Below, piece after piece: positions 18,058-25,001 of a DNA stretch of 64,000 nucleotides. Positions within the stretch are counted from its first letter, which is position 1, and every line of letters starts with the position of its first letter. Source of the stretch: JTS-RE37 sp041743975 (lineage in GTDB: Bacteria > Bacteroidota > Bacteroidia > Flavobacteriales > Flavobacteriaceae); NCBI GenBank assembly GCA_041743975.1, contig JBGTLT010000183.1:1-64000 (forward strand), written 5' to 3'. The position numbers and the translations under genes were made by a program. The notes under the pieces are model-generated. The model worked only from the letters and a program-made list of their open reading frames with translations, was not told the origin of the DNA and did not search any database.

Positions 18058-18792
18058 TTATAAATCATCCTTTGTGATATCCGCGGGATCCAGGAAGATA
18101 GGATCATTCTCAGCTACTTGGGGTTCATCACCCAGTATGGCCACCTTTTTCTTCCCCCCGAATATGCCCGATTTTATCCTGAACAATCCAAGGCCGATAA
18201 TCCCGTTTTTCCCATTGATATTTAAACCAAGGGCTTTATTGGTATCCAGGTTCACACCTGCACTTCCCAATTTCATTTGGCCAAGGGCCGATGCATCCCC
18301 GCTGAAATTCAGTTTCGTCCCGGCGTCAATGGTGGAAACAATGACCGCGTCGAGGGCATTGTAAACCTGGTAAACTACTTTCCACTTTCCGTCCCAGGTC
18401 CCGCTTTCCATGAGCTTTTTAGCCACTTCATTAACATTATCCATCGTGCTTACTGTAATTTCCGGGGATTTTACCAAAAAGGATTTCTCCTTGGAAAATT
18501 CTATGGCTATATTGGCTTTTACTTCCCCTGCAGGGATTACATCCACTTCGGTATCTCCCGCAAGTTTGATTAAACGGGAACCCTCTGATGTGAAATCGAT
18601 GCTGGCGGCAGCCCCGGATCCTTGGGTGATCGATACCTTAAAATCATCTGTGATGTTGCCCAGCTTTGCAAACACCCCATCCGCGATAAGGCCGTAATCA
18701 CCCAATTTGTACTTGTTGACAATTGGCATCCAGGCGGCAAAAACATTTAAGTGCTTTTTAATAATGTCATTAAATTCATTTGGAAGTCCCAT
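18058..18792 (-). CDS. Uncharacterised beta-rich protein, candidate gasdermin-like pore former
   Basis: A 244-residue cytoplasmic-looking protein without signal peptide, Cys or enzyme motif. By eye its order of segments follows gasdermin N-domains. There is an N-terminal amphipathic helix (FNDIIKKHLNVF), then a short strand and loop MPIVNKYKLGDYGLIADG comparable with the F-x-P-V...P-x-x-L-V start of gasdermins. Next comes FAKLGNITDDFKVSI, then long alternating amphipathic strands (GEVKANIAIEFSKEKSF, KWKVVYQVYNALDAVIVST) that could become membrane hairpins. A KKK at 214-216 precedes a 24-residue acidic tail (221-244, eight Asp/Glu), about the size of the removable autoinhibitory tail of bacterial gasdermins. 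The CHAT protease two genes downstream fits. The N-terminal Cys that is palmitoylated in some bacterial gasdermins is absent. This is fold recognition by eye; the family is not established. Confidence 0.4.
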   Translation of the reverse strand: MGLPNEFNDIIKKHLNVFAAWMPIVNKYKLGDYGLIADGVFAKLGNITDDFKVSITQGSGAAASIDFTSEGSRLIKLAGDTEVDVIPAGEVKANIAIEFSKEKSFLVKSPEITVSTMDNVNEVAKKLMESGTWDGKWKVVYQVYNALDAVIVSTIDAGTKLNFSGDASALGQMKLGSAGVNLDTNKALGLNINGKNGIIGLGLFRIKSGIFGGKKKVAILGDEPQVAENDPIFLDPADITKDDL

Positions 18793-18860
18793 TTCAGTAG
18801 TATTTAAAAGTTAATTTTGATTTAAGATTATTGTTTTCCGGTAGCAGCTGAAGGTCCGCT

Positions 18861-19181
18861 CTATTCAACATTTTCAGACCCGTCCGGATATTTCAGACTC
18901 AGTTCATGGGTTAGATCGATTTCATTAGTATCGGTTAAAACCACTTTTGCATATATCCTGAAGGTCCCCCAACCTTCCGCTTTGATCAAAAACTTCGAAT
19001 CCCGGTCACGTACAATCCTTACAGGTTTCGGAAAAGTTGGATGCAGTGTGTATACAACATGATCCACTTTATCCAGGTAAGCCGCACTGCCTTCGATCCA
19101 TATCCACCAACTCCACCAATCCTCGCCCTCGTATTTAAAATCCTGTGCTATGGTATATTTTGACTCAAGATCACCCATCAT
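18861..19181 (-). CDS. Stand-alone prokaryotic YEATS (pYEATS) domain protein
   Basis: A 106-residue protein that is essentially one YEATS domain. Visible signature: WIWIEGSAAYLDKVDHVVYT, LHPTFPKPVRIV (eukaryotic LHxSF/Y..P-x-R), and AEGWGTFRIYAKVVLTD (eukaryotic TGWGEFEI), with the His of LHP and the Trp of GWG as likely pocket residues. In eukaryotes YEATS domains read acylated lysines. In prokaryotes they have been reported beside TIR and STAND genes in conflict loci. The start codon overlaps the stop codon of the TIR gene (TAATG), so the two are translationally coupled. A second in-frame ATG follows immediately. It may recruit the TIR partner to a modified protein or other ligand. Confidence 0.85.
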   Translation of the reverse strand: MMGDLESKYTIAQDFKYEGEDWWSWWIWIEGSAAYLDKVDHVVYTLHPTFPKPVRIVRDRDSKFLIKAEGWGTFRIYAKVVLTDTNEIDLTHELSLKYPDGSENVE

Positions 19182-19876
19182 TATATTTTTTGGAGGTTAA
19201 TGGAAAGCACTTGTACGGATTCATAATCGGATGACCATTCAAACTGTGGGCCGGTAAGTGTCACCTGTACCAGGGCATCATCCGATGGCACATTGTATAT
19301 ATCCACACAGAGGCCTTGCCCGAACTTAAAAGGTTTTGCAGTATATACCTCCGATCTCTTGCTGCCATCCATAAATTCATAGGTACATTTCAGGTCCTCC
19401 TTGTTGATGAATGCTCTGGCATCCTGGACGATATCCCTTGGCATCAAAAAAAACCGCCTGGCTTTAAGGTTCCGTCTCCAGTTGGCCAGGACTTTCGCGA
19501 GGTCCACTAACAAGGCTGCTTTGTCTACCTGGGAATATTCAATTCGTTGCCGGTCACCCGCAATGCCACCCTGCTTCTCTACAGATGCCTCCCGGATCTC
19601 CACCGCCGGGATATTTTTTCCAATGGCCGTGACCAGTTCATCCCGTACCCATTGGTGTGTTGTAAATTCCCCATTCGCCAGGGCATCCCGGGGCGTGAGG
19701 AATGCCAATACCCCGTCTGATTTGGCTATCCTGTCAGTGACCCCCTGACTGAGGATTTGCCCCTGCAGGTCTTCCCCTGTAACTATGGATGCATCAAAGG
19801 CCTGAACCAGCGGGAATACGAGCTCCTTGATCCATTTATCCTTTTCGTTGTACCCGAAACCTATGAATATTTTCAT
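19181..19876 (-). CDS. TIR domain protein with unique C-terminal domain
   Basis: I place the start at the ATG at 19876 (MKIFIGFGYNEKD), 1 bp after the stop codon of the upstream TIR-like gene. The longer frame adds 66 basic residues that overlap that gene and have no family support. Residues about 1-125 form a TIR-type domain (KIFIGFGYNEKDKWIKEL, DRIAKSDGVLAFLTPRDA, then HQWVRDELVTAIGKNIPAVE with a candidate catalytic Glu). The last 90 residues are beta-rich (RRFFLMPRDIVQDARAF, then FKFGQGLCVDIYNVPSDD) and unrecognised, possibly a docking domain for the overlapping pYEATS protein. The gene order TIR-TIR-pYEATS, with almost no spacing, suggests one complex. Confidence 0.82.
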   Translation of the reverse strand: MKIFIGFGYNEKDKWIKELVFPLVQAFDASIVTGEDLQGQILSQGVTDRIAKSDGVLAFLTPRDALANGEFTTHQWVRDELVTAIGKNIPAVEIREASVEKQGGIAGDRQRIEYSQVDKAALLVDLAKVLANWRRNLKARRFFLMPRDIVQDARAFINKEDLKCTYEFMDGSKRSEVYTAKPFKFGQGLCVDIYNVPSDDALVQVTLTGPQFEWSSDYESVQVLSINLQKI

Positions 19877-19877
19877 T

Positions 19878-20840
19878 TTAAGCTGAGTTCTTGTCTTTAA
19901 ACGCGGCATGTTTCCTGACAAGCGGTTTTTTCGTAAACGCGATATCTTCAATCGCTTGCCTTTTGTTTTGTTGTATCCTTTCCAACGCTGCAGCGCTATC
20001 TTCCGGTAACCGTTCAACGGCGCCCCATACCGCCACATCCTCCCGGACAGGGGCGCAGTAGCCTTTGCCCGCACATTTCATTTCTGTTTCCAGCCAGGTA
20101 CTGATCTGACTTTCAGTTTGCGCGATTTCCCCAAGCAACATATACTCCGGAAAATCCGCCGGCGGCAGATCCGGATGCCACCACGCACAAGTATTTACGG
20201 TGATTCCCGGCAACTCCCGTATCCTGCCATATTCATAGGGTATCCACAGGGTCCCGCGCGAATTTACGGTCATACAGGCAAGTACATGTGTGCAATTGAT
20301 CAATGCCATTTCAATAATGCAGGCGGTTATCAGGGGAATCAGCTTTTCAGGGATCCTACCCTCGCCACGGCTTGTCAGATCCGGATCGAGCACATCCAGC
20401 CAAAACGCAAAATTGTTATCCAGGGCAAGTTTTGCAATCCGGAGGGCATAGCCCTTATCATCCCTCCTGTGGGAAATGAATAAACGGGGGCAGCAATTTG
20501 CCGGGAGGGTCCTGTAGGAGATACGCAATTTCAGGAGTAATACAGTGGCTATCAATTCTTCCGTGGAACGGTTAGATACCTCCTGGTAGTCCGTTTCGAA
20601 ATTGTTACTGCCCCTGTTCTCCGTAAGTTCCATAAGTTCATGAAGAGTCTGTCTCCGGATTGCTACCCTGTCCGGGTTCTCCTCATTTTCGGATTGACCC
20701 AGGAAAACCAGCAAGCGTGCCATTAAGGTGGTCCAGGCTTCCAGTCCATTGATCACATATCCTTCCCCGGGCTGTTGCTCAACATCATACCTTTGAAATA
20801 AGGATATTTCGTTGTGTTGGAACCAGCTATAATTAGACAT
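19878..20840 (-). CDS. TIR-like domain protein
   Basis: A 320-residue protein. Residues about 1-115 are helical and unrecognised. From about 118 a divergent TIR fold is visible: PRLFISHRRDDKGYALRIAK, NNFAFWLDVLDPDL, INCTHVLACMTVNSRGT, and WIPYEYGRIRELPGI, in which the Glu of YEYGR occupies the catalytic position of TIR NADases. The C-terminal 80 residues are helical and end in a basic stretch. It lies 35 bp downstream of the TIR-TPR gene and 1 bp upstream of the next TIR gene, so three TIR genes sit in a row. It may form a hetero-oligomer with its TIR neighbours. Confidence 0.78.
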   Translation of the reverse strand: MSNYSWFQHNEISLFQRYDVEQQPGEGYVINGLEAWTTLMARLLVFLGQSENEENPDRVAIRRQTLHELMELTENRGSNNFETDYQEVSNRSTEELIATVLLLKLRISYRTLPANCCPRLFISHRRDDKGYALRIAKLALDNNFAFWLDVLDPDLTSRGEGRIPEKLIPLITACIIEMALINCTHVLACMTVNSRGTLWIPYEYGRIRELPGITVNTCAWWHPDLPPADFPEYMLLGEIAQTESQISTWLETEMKCAGKGYCAPVREDVAVWGAVERLPEDSAAALERIQQNKRQAIEDIAFTKKPLVRKHAAFKDKNSA

Positions 20841-20875
20841 ACCCCCTTGAATTAATTTTTCATAACCATTGAAGA

Positions 20876-22147
20876 CTATAGATTGAAAACCTTGCTTACC
20901 TTCTCCTGAATGTCGGCACCTGCACCCAATTTATCCATTAGTAAACTGGCCTGTTTTAAGGTCGACTCATGGGAAGCTTTTTCGGTGGGTGCGATATCAA
21001 CAGCCTGCTGGTACATCCCGGCTGCCTCGTCATACTTTTTTTGTATCAGGAGTACTTCCGCAACCGTGGCGGTCTGCCAATAATCCCCCGGCACCGGTTT
21101 GTTCCCAACAATAGTTTCAACTTTTTCCGCATAGTCCTTTCCTACATCCAATTCCCCAAGTAAAATACTTTTGGATGCGGCATTGATGCCGGTATAATAA
21201 TCGTCTGGTGCCTTTGCAAAGGCCTCTGCATAACAATTCCTGGATTGCCTTAATTCTGAAATAGCATTCGATATCTTATAGCGGTCCATCCAGGTGCGGC
21301 CGTAAATGCCAAGGGTTTCCGGATCCAGGTGGTTAAGGGCGTATAGTTCCCCTAATATATTTTGGGCTTCCTCCAGGTCATTCCCCTGACCACGCCTTGC
21401 AAGTGCGAGTGCCTTCAATTGGCGGGGCCGTATGGATTTCGGAAAGTCAGATTCCACCCTGCCCAGCATATCGATAGCTTCATTCTTACACCCCAATTTT
21501 ATCAGGCCTTCTGCGGCTTTACAGGCCAGTGAGGCGGTGGTTTTCCAGGGAATCCCTCCATCCCTGAAAAGTTTGGTCAGTGCCTCCGGCCTGTTGTTTC
21601 GGATAGCAGCCGTGATCCTGGCAGCGGCTATTCCCGATGCCTCATCCTGTTCCCATGCAAACCGAACCGCGTCCTCACTCAATGGCTTGCCAACCAACCC
21701 GTGAACAAGGCGTAACAGGTCGCCCCCGTTGGGACCGTCAGGATATTCCGCAAAATCGATATAGATCTTGGACTTTGCAAAAGCGGGTAATGGGGTACGG
21801 TCAACTTTTACCGGTATAAAATAGAATTTTTTATTGCTGGTGGCCCTGGACATCATGGTGTCATATTCATTCCTGACCCATTCAGAATCACTTGCAGCGT
21901 TAGACCAGACCAAAATGCCGGCCTGGCTCGTATCGAGGGCTGTTTCCAGGTTCCGGACCAGGGAATCGCCTGATTTGAGGACATACTGGTCCAGAAAGAC
22001 CCTGAACCCCAATTCGGTCAGCACATCGTATAAGTTGAGCACCCACCCCCGGTTTATGGAACGATAGGAAAGAAAAACATTCCAGACCTCCCCATCTCCC
22101 AGTGGATTTGGTTTGGGCGCATATTTTAACCATTCTACAGGTATCAT
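20876..22147 (-). CDS. TIR domain protein with C-terminal TPR-like repeats
   Basis: A 423-residue protein. The TIR domain covers about residues 20-160: WNVFLSYRSINRGWVLNLYD, GFRVFLDQYVLKSGDSLV, AGILVWSNAASDSEWVRNEY (candidate catalytic Glu in RNEY). The rest is helical repeats of TPR type (AAEGLIKLGCKNEAIDMLGR; LLIQKKYDEAAGMYQQAV), resembling TRAFs-binding/TPR proteins found in other bacterial TIR genes. The TPR half probably binds a partner or receives the signal, and the TIR half acts on NAD+ or a related nucleotide. It is preceded by a 154-bp gap from the SLOG gene, so it may start its own transcript or share the upstream one. Confidence 0.9.
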   Translation of the reverse strand: MIPVEWLKYAPKPNPLGDGEVWNVFLSYRSINRGWVLNLYDVLTELGFRVFLDQYVLKSGDSLVRNLETALDTSQAGILVWSNAASDSEWVRNEYDTMMSRATSNKKFYFIPVKVDRTPLPAFAKSKIYIDFAEYPDGPNGGDLLRLVHGLVGKPLSEDAVRFAWEQDEASGIAAARITAAIRNNRPEALTKLFRDGGIPWKTTASLACKAAEGLIKLGCKNEAIDMLGRVESDFPKSIRPRQLKALALARRGQGNDLEEAQNILGELYALNHLDPETLGIYGRTWMDRYKISNAISELRQSRNCYAEAFAKAPDDYYTGINAASKSILLGELDVGKDYAEKVETIVGNKPVPGDYWQTATVAEVLLIQKKYDEAAGMYQQAVDIAPTEKASHESTLKQASLLMDKLGAGADIQEKVSKVFNL

Positions 22148-22301
22148 TGTATGTAGTTATAATTGATCATATATAAACCTGCCTGGCCCCGGCATACTTT
22201 CATTAAAATAGTATCAGCAACCGGAGGGAGCAGTCCCTCGAAATTTTTACATTACCTGACAACCCACTTTACCAGAACCCATTTCTGATTATGGCACAAA
22301 C

Positions 22302-22853
22302 TCAGAGTTTACCAATGTCCATTATAGTAACATCCGCCTTTTTTTCCCGGGCAATTTTAATCATGTGTTCCGTACCCCCGGTGCCATCTCCGCCCTCCCC
22401 ATCCCACAGGGCCAGGAGTGTCATATGCACCCCGCCATTTCTGAGTGCGCTTTTGAGCATCCAGTTATTGGCACGTTCCCAAACGGAGTCGGGATCTTTC
22501 TCCCCGCGTTGTGGCAGCACCTTGTATGGCAATTTCTCAAGCAGCCTGTCATAGCGTTCCTCCCAATCCTTTCCGGCAAAGGAAACAGAGGCCTTTTTAT
22601 ATTCTTCAGGCTCAAATGCCAGGAAAATCCGGGATGGGATGCCCAGTTCCAGGCAAAGTTCATGGAATACGATATCTCCCCCGCAGGCCCCCCCGGCCAT
22701 TCCCACATAATCTTCCGGTGAAAATTGCTGCAACCGGGATAAATAATCTCTTATCTGGGTCGTAACAACGTTTACTTTGCTTTTCGGAAACCGTTCGGCA
22801 GCCCTGTCAGGATGGTCCAACATATGCCCGGCAAATAATATGGAATGTTCCAT
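22302..22853 (-). CDS. SLOG-like (LOG/DprA-type Rossmann) ligand-sensor protein
   Basis: A 183-residue single-domain protein. The sequence begins with ILFAGHMLDHPDR and carries a glycine-rich nucleotide-binding loop GMAGGACGGDIVFHE (residues 51-65), a combination seen in SLOG-type domains and in the N-terminus of some multi-domain cyclase/TPR proteins of Proteobacteria. SLOG domains are proposed to sense nucleotide-derived signals in immunity systems. The stop codon lies near, but does not overlap, the next gene. The start is 9 bp from the patatin stop codon, so the two are surely co-transcribed: sensor followed by phospholipase. No cyclic nucleotide synthase is visible here, so a ligand would have to come from the TIR proteins or elsewhere. 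Confidence 0.72.
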   Translation of the reverse strand: MEHSILFAGHMLDHPDRAAERFPKSKVNVVTTQIRDYLSRLQQFSPEDYVGMAGGACGGDIVFHELCLELGIPSRIFLAFEPEEYKKASVSFAGKDWEERYDRLLEKLPYKVLPQRGEKDPDSVWERANNWMLKSALRNGGVHMTLLALWDGEGGDGTGGTEHMIKIAREKKADVTIMDIGKL

Positions 22854-22861
22854 CCCCTGGT

Positions 22862-24022
22862 TTACTTGTTTAAAAATCCGGTAAAATGTTTTTGGACTAC
22901 CACCTGCTGTTTTCCGGTTGCCCTCCCGATTTCCCGTAATTTTTGAATGTTTTCAACAGCGTCCATTTCCCGTATCTCATCAGAATCCAATTGGGGCAAT
23001 CCCAACTCCGTAAGGCCTTTTGGACTCAGGTCTGCATTATAGCGCATATATCGAAAATATCGGTTGGCATCCGTTTCGAGGTCTAAAATGTTGCCGTTTG
23101 CATCCATGGGTATCATATCCCTGAGTTCCCTGTCGATGGAGGCACCATATACGCATCGCCCTACTGTTCGGCAATTGATATCCTGGTCGACCTGCATGGC
23201 ATACATTAAATTCCCTGGCAATTCCTTCAGTGTATCGAGCAGGTTGCTGTACACCCCTTCGGTAGGGGCAGCACCGGTTCCTACGGAAACGATCATCAGG
23301 TTTTTCTCCCCGGTTGGCCAGTTCAATCCGTACGCCGGCTGGGTGGCCATCCTGTATAAGAGGAAAGCAGGGTTGTTGTATGGGGTTACTCCCCCGTCTA
23401 CAAATACAAAGGTTTTTTCAGGATTTGCGGGATCCCATTGTAAGGTTTCCGGGCGAAAATAGGCAGGGGCAGCCGTACTGGCCCTGACCAATTGATAGAG
23501 TGGGATCCGTAGGTTGCAATCGGGCCTTGCCGGGTCATTGTATTTTGCATTGGGGTTATTGCTGATGGGCCAGGGCGAATCGGTACTCCTGTTCATGGTA
23601 ACGATCAGCAATAAGGTCTTGAATGTGCCGCTTTTCAAATCGATATCCCCGGTCCCGAAAGTGGCTTTTAGTTCATTCAGCAAAGGCCCGTCATTGTAAA
23701 AGTATTTCACCCTCTTTAATAGGAAAGCCTTGTCGAACATGGCTTCGCCTTTGGATTCGTAGAAGCTGAGCAACTCGTCTACGGACAAGCCTATGGAAAG
23801 ACCTGCGGCAATGATAGCACCGGTGCTGGTGCCGCCTATATAATCAAAGTAGTCACACAGGCGGAACGAAGCGTCTTCCTTCAGTTCAGCCTTTAGTTGC
23901 CGCTCCAGCTCCCCCAGTATTTCCAGGGTTAGGACGCCCCGTATCCCACCCCCATCCAGCGCGAGGATCTTTCGCGGTTGATCTGATTCGAATCTCTGTT
24001 GAAGCGGTCCCCATTTCGACAT
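22862..24022 (-). CDS. Patatin-like phospholipase (candidate membrane-lipid effector)
   Basis: A 386-residue patatin. The oxyanion loop GGGIRG (residues 24-29), the nucleophile elbow GTSTG (64-68, Ser66) and the catalytic Asp in VFVDGGVTPYNNPA (around 210) are all present, so it should be an active lipid acyl hydrolase. Length and motifs match patatin phospholipases such as CapV-type effectors, which degrade the inner membrane when activated by nucleotide signals. It is the first gene of the leftward run, 9 bp upstream of the SLOG-like gene, and divergent from the copper operon across a 465-bp region. No signal peptide was seen, so it is cytoplasmic. Its regulation by the SLOG protein is inference. 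Confidence 0.93.
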   Translation of the reverse strand: MSKWGPLQQRFESDQPRKILALDGGGIRGVLTLEILGELERQLKAELKEDASFRLCDYFDYIGGTSTGAIIAAGLSIGLSVDELLSFYESKGEAMFDKAFLLKRVKYFYNDGPLLNELKATFGTGDIDLKSGTFKTLLLIVTMNRSTDSPWPISNNPNAKYNDPARPDCNLRIPLYQLVRASTAAPAYFRPETLQWDPANPEKTFVFVDGGVTPYNNPAFLLYRMATQPAYGLNWPTGEKNLMIVSVGTGAAPTEGVYSNLLDTLKELPGNLMYAMQVDQDINCRTVGRCVYGASIDRELRDMIPMDANGNILDLETDANRYFRYMRYNADLSPKGLTELGLPQLDSDEIREMDAVENIQKLREIGRATGKQQVVVQKHFTGFLNK

Positions 24023-24487
24023 ATATTTCTCTTTAAACTATCCGTATAATTAGTACACATTTCGAATTTTACAGCCCGTAACCGATGCAGGTGATCAATC
24101 ATAAAATGACTGATGTTTAATATTGGCAATCAGAAATCGTGCTGGGGGGAACTCCTTATTCAGTAGGATACTGTTACAGTAAATATAATAATATAAATAG
24201 TAAATCCTTAGTATAGGGCTAACCTTTTTAAACATATCCGCGGTACCCATTGTACCAAGTGCTGGATTCTTATACGGTACCTCCACACAATAGGGAAAGC
24301 TGTTTTAAGTTTAAATTTTTAACGATTCAGGTGTGAATGGGATCTGGCATACACAACCAGTCGCAGGCAGGCGGGCTGGGAAGATGCTATTGCAATTTTT
24401 ATTCATACTGCAAAAATCTATCCTGTGAATCTAAAATTCTGTTAAAGAAATATCGGATATAAAAAGTTATGTACCTTTGTATCAGGC
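24023..24487. promoter_or_regulatory. Divergent intergenic region between the conflict island and the copper operon
   Basis: A 465-bp gap that must carry the patatin promoter (minus strand) and the copper operon promoter (plus strand). It contains a strongly AT-rich part at about 24180-24206 and a TACCTTTG box just before the HYC_CC_PP start. No credible ORF, tRNA-like fold or repeat was found. This gap marks the right edge of the conflict island. Confidence 0.5.
24472..24479 (+). promoter_or_regulatory. Candidate Bacteroidota -7 box for the copper operon
   Basis: TACCTTTG fits the Bacteroidota -7 consensus TAnnTTTG. It lies only 8 bp before the ATG of the HYC_CC_PP gene, which would give a nearly leaderless transcript. 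No matching -33 TTTG was seen at the usual distance, so this rests on one box. Confidence 0.3.
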
Positions 24488-24904
24488 ATGAAAAACGCTT
24501 TTCATAAAATAACATCCTTTACAATGGCACTTATCGTGCTGTTCTCAACCTTCTCTTTTACGGTTGAGCAACATTTTTGCGGGGATGTTTTGGTGGATTT
24601 TTCTGTATTCGGTAAAGCCAAACCCTGTGGGATGGAATCACAGGATGGATCTTCAACCGATCAAATGAACCTTATGGATGGGCATTGTTGCAGTGATGAA
24701 ACCATAGCGGTTTCAGGGCAGGATAACCTGAAGGTCTCACATGAAAAGATCAGTATTGACCAGCAGATGTTTATCGCTGCATTTGTGTACACATATATCC
24801 ATTCATTTAATACCCTCAACGATAAGGTAGTCCCCTTCAGGGATTACGCCTCTCCCCCCTTGATCCGCGACATCCTTACGCTGGACCAGGTTTTCCTTAT
24901 TTAA
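24488..24904 (+). CDS. HYC_CC_PP family protein (copper operon leader protein)
   Basis: A 138-residue exported or membrane-associated protein. The three short motifs that name the family are visible: HFC (in VEQHFCGD), CC (in GHCCSDE) and PP (in YASPPLIRD). An N-terminal hydrophobic segment (TMALIVLFSTFSFTV) acts as a signal or anchor. The Cys/His/Met-rich middle is suited to bind Cu(I) or another thiophilic metal. The family typically precedes RND metal exporters in Bacteroidota, and here it heads the CusA-TolC-CusB operon. It may be a periplasmic metal sensor or chaperone; the biochemical function is not established. Confidence 0.82.
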   Translation: MKNAFHKITSFTMALIVLFSTFSFTVEQHFCGDVLVDFSVFGKAKPCGMESQDGSSTDQMNLMDGHCCSDETIAVSGQDNLKVSHEKISIDQQMFIAAFVYTYIHSFNTLNDKVVPFRDYASPPLIRDILTLDQVFLI

Positions 24905-25001
24905 TTTATATACTTTGAAATTAGCCATCCCATTCAATTGATATGGCAATTGGCCTTTGTGGGCTTTGGAGAACTTCCATTCCAATCCAATATTTCAGTG
25001 T

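Noticed and set aside
19877..20074. 66 extra N-terminal residues of the TIR protein
   Set aside because: They overlap the upstream TIR-like gene, are basic and unlike the family start; the ATG at 19876 (MKIFIG) fits TIR.
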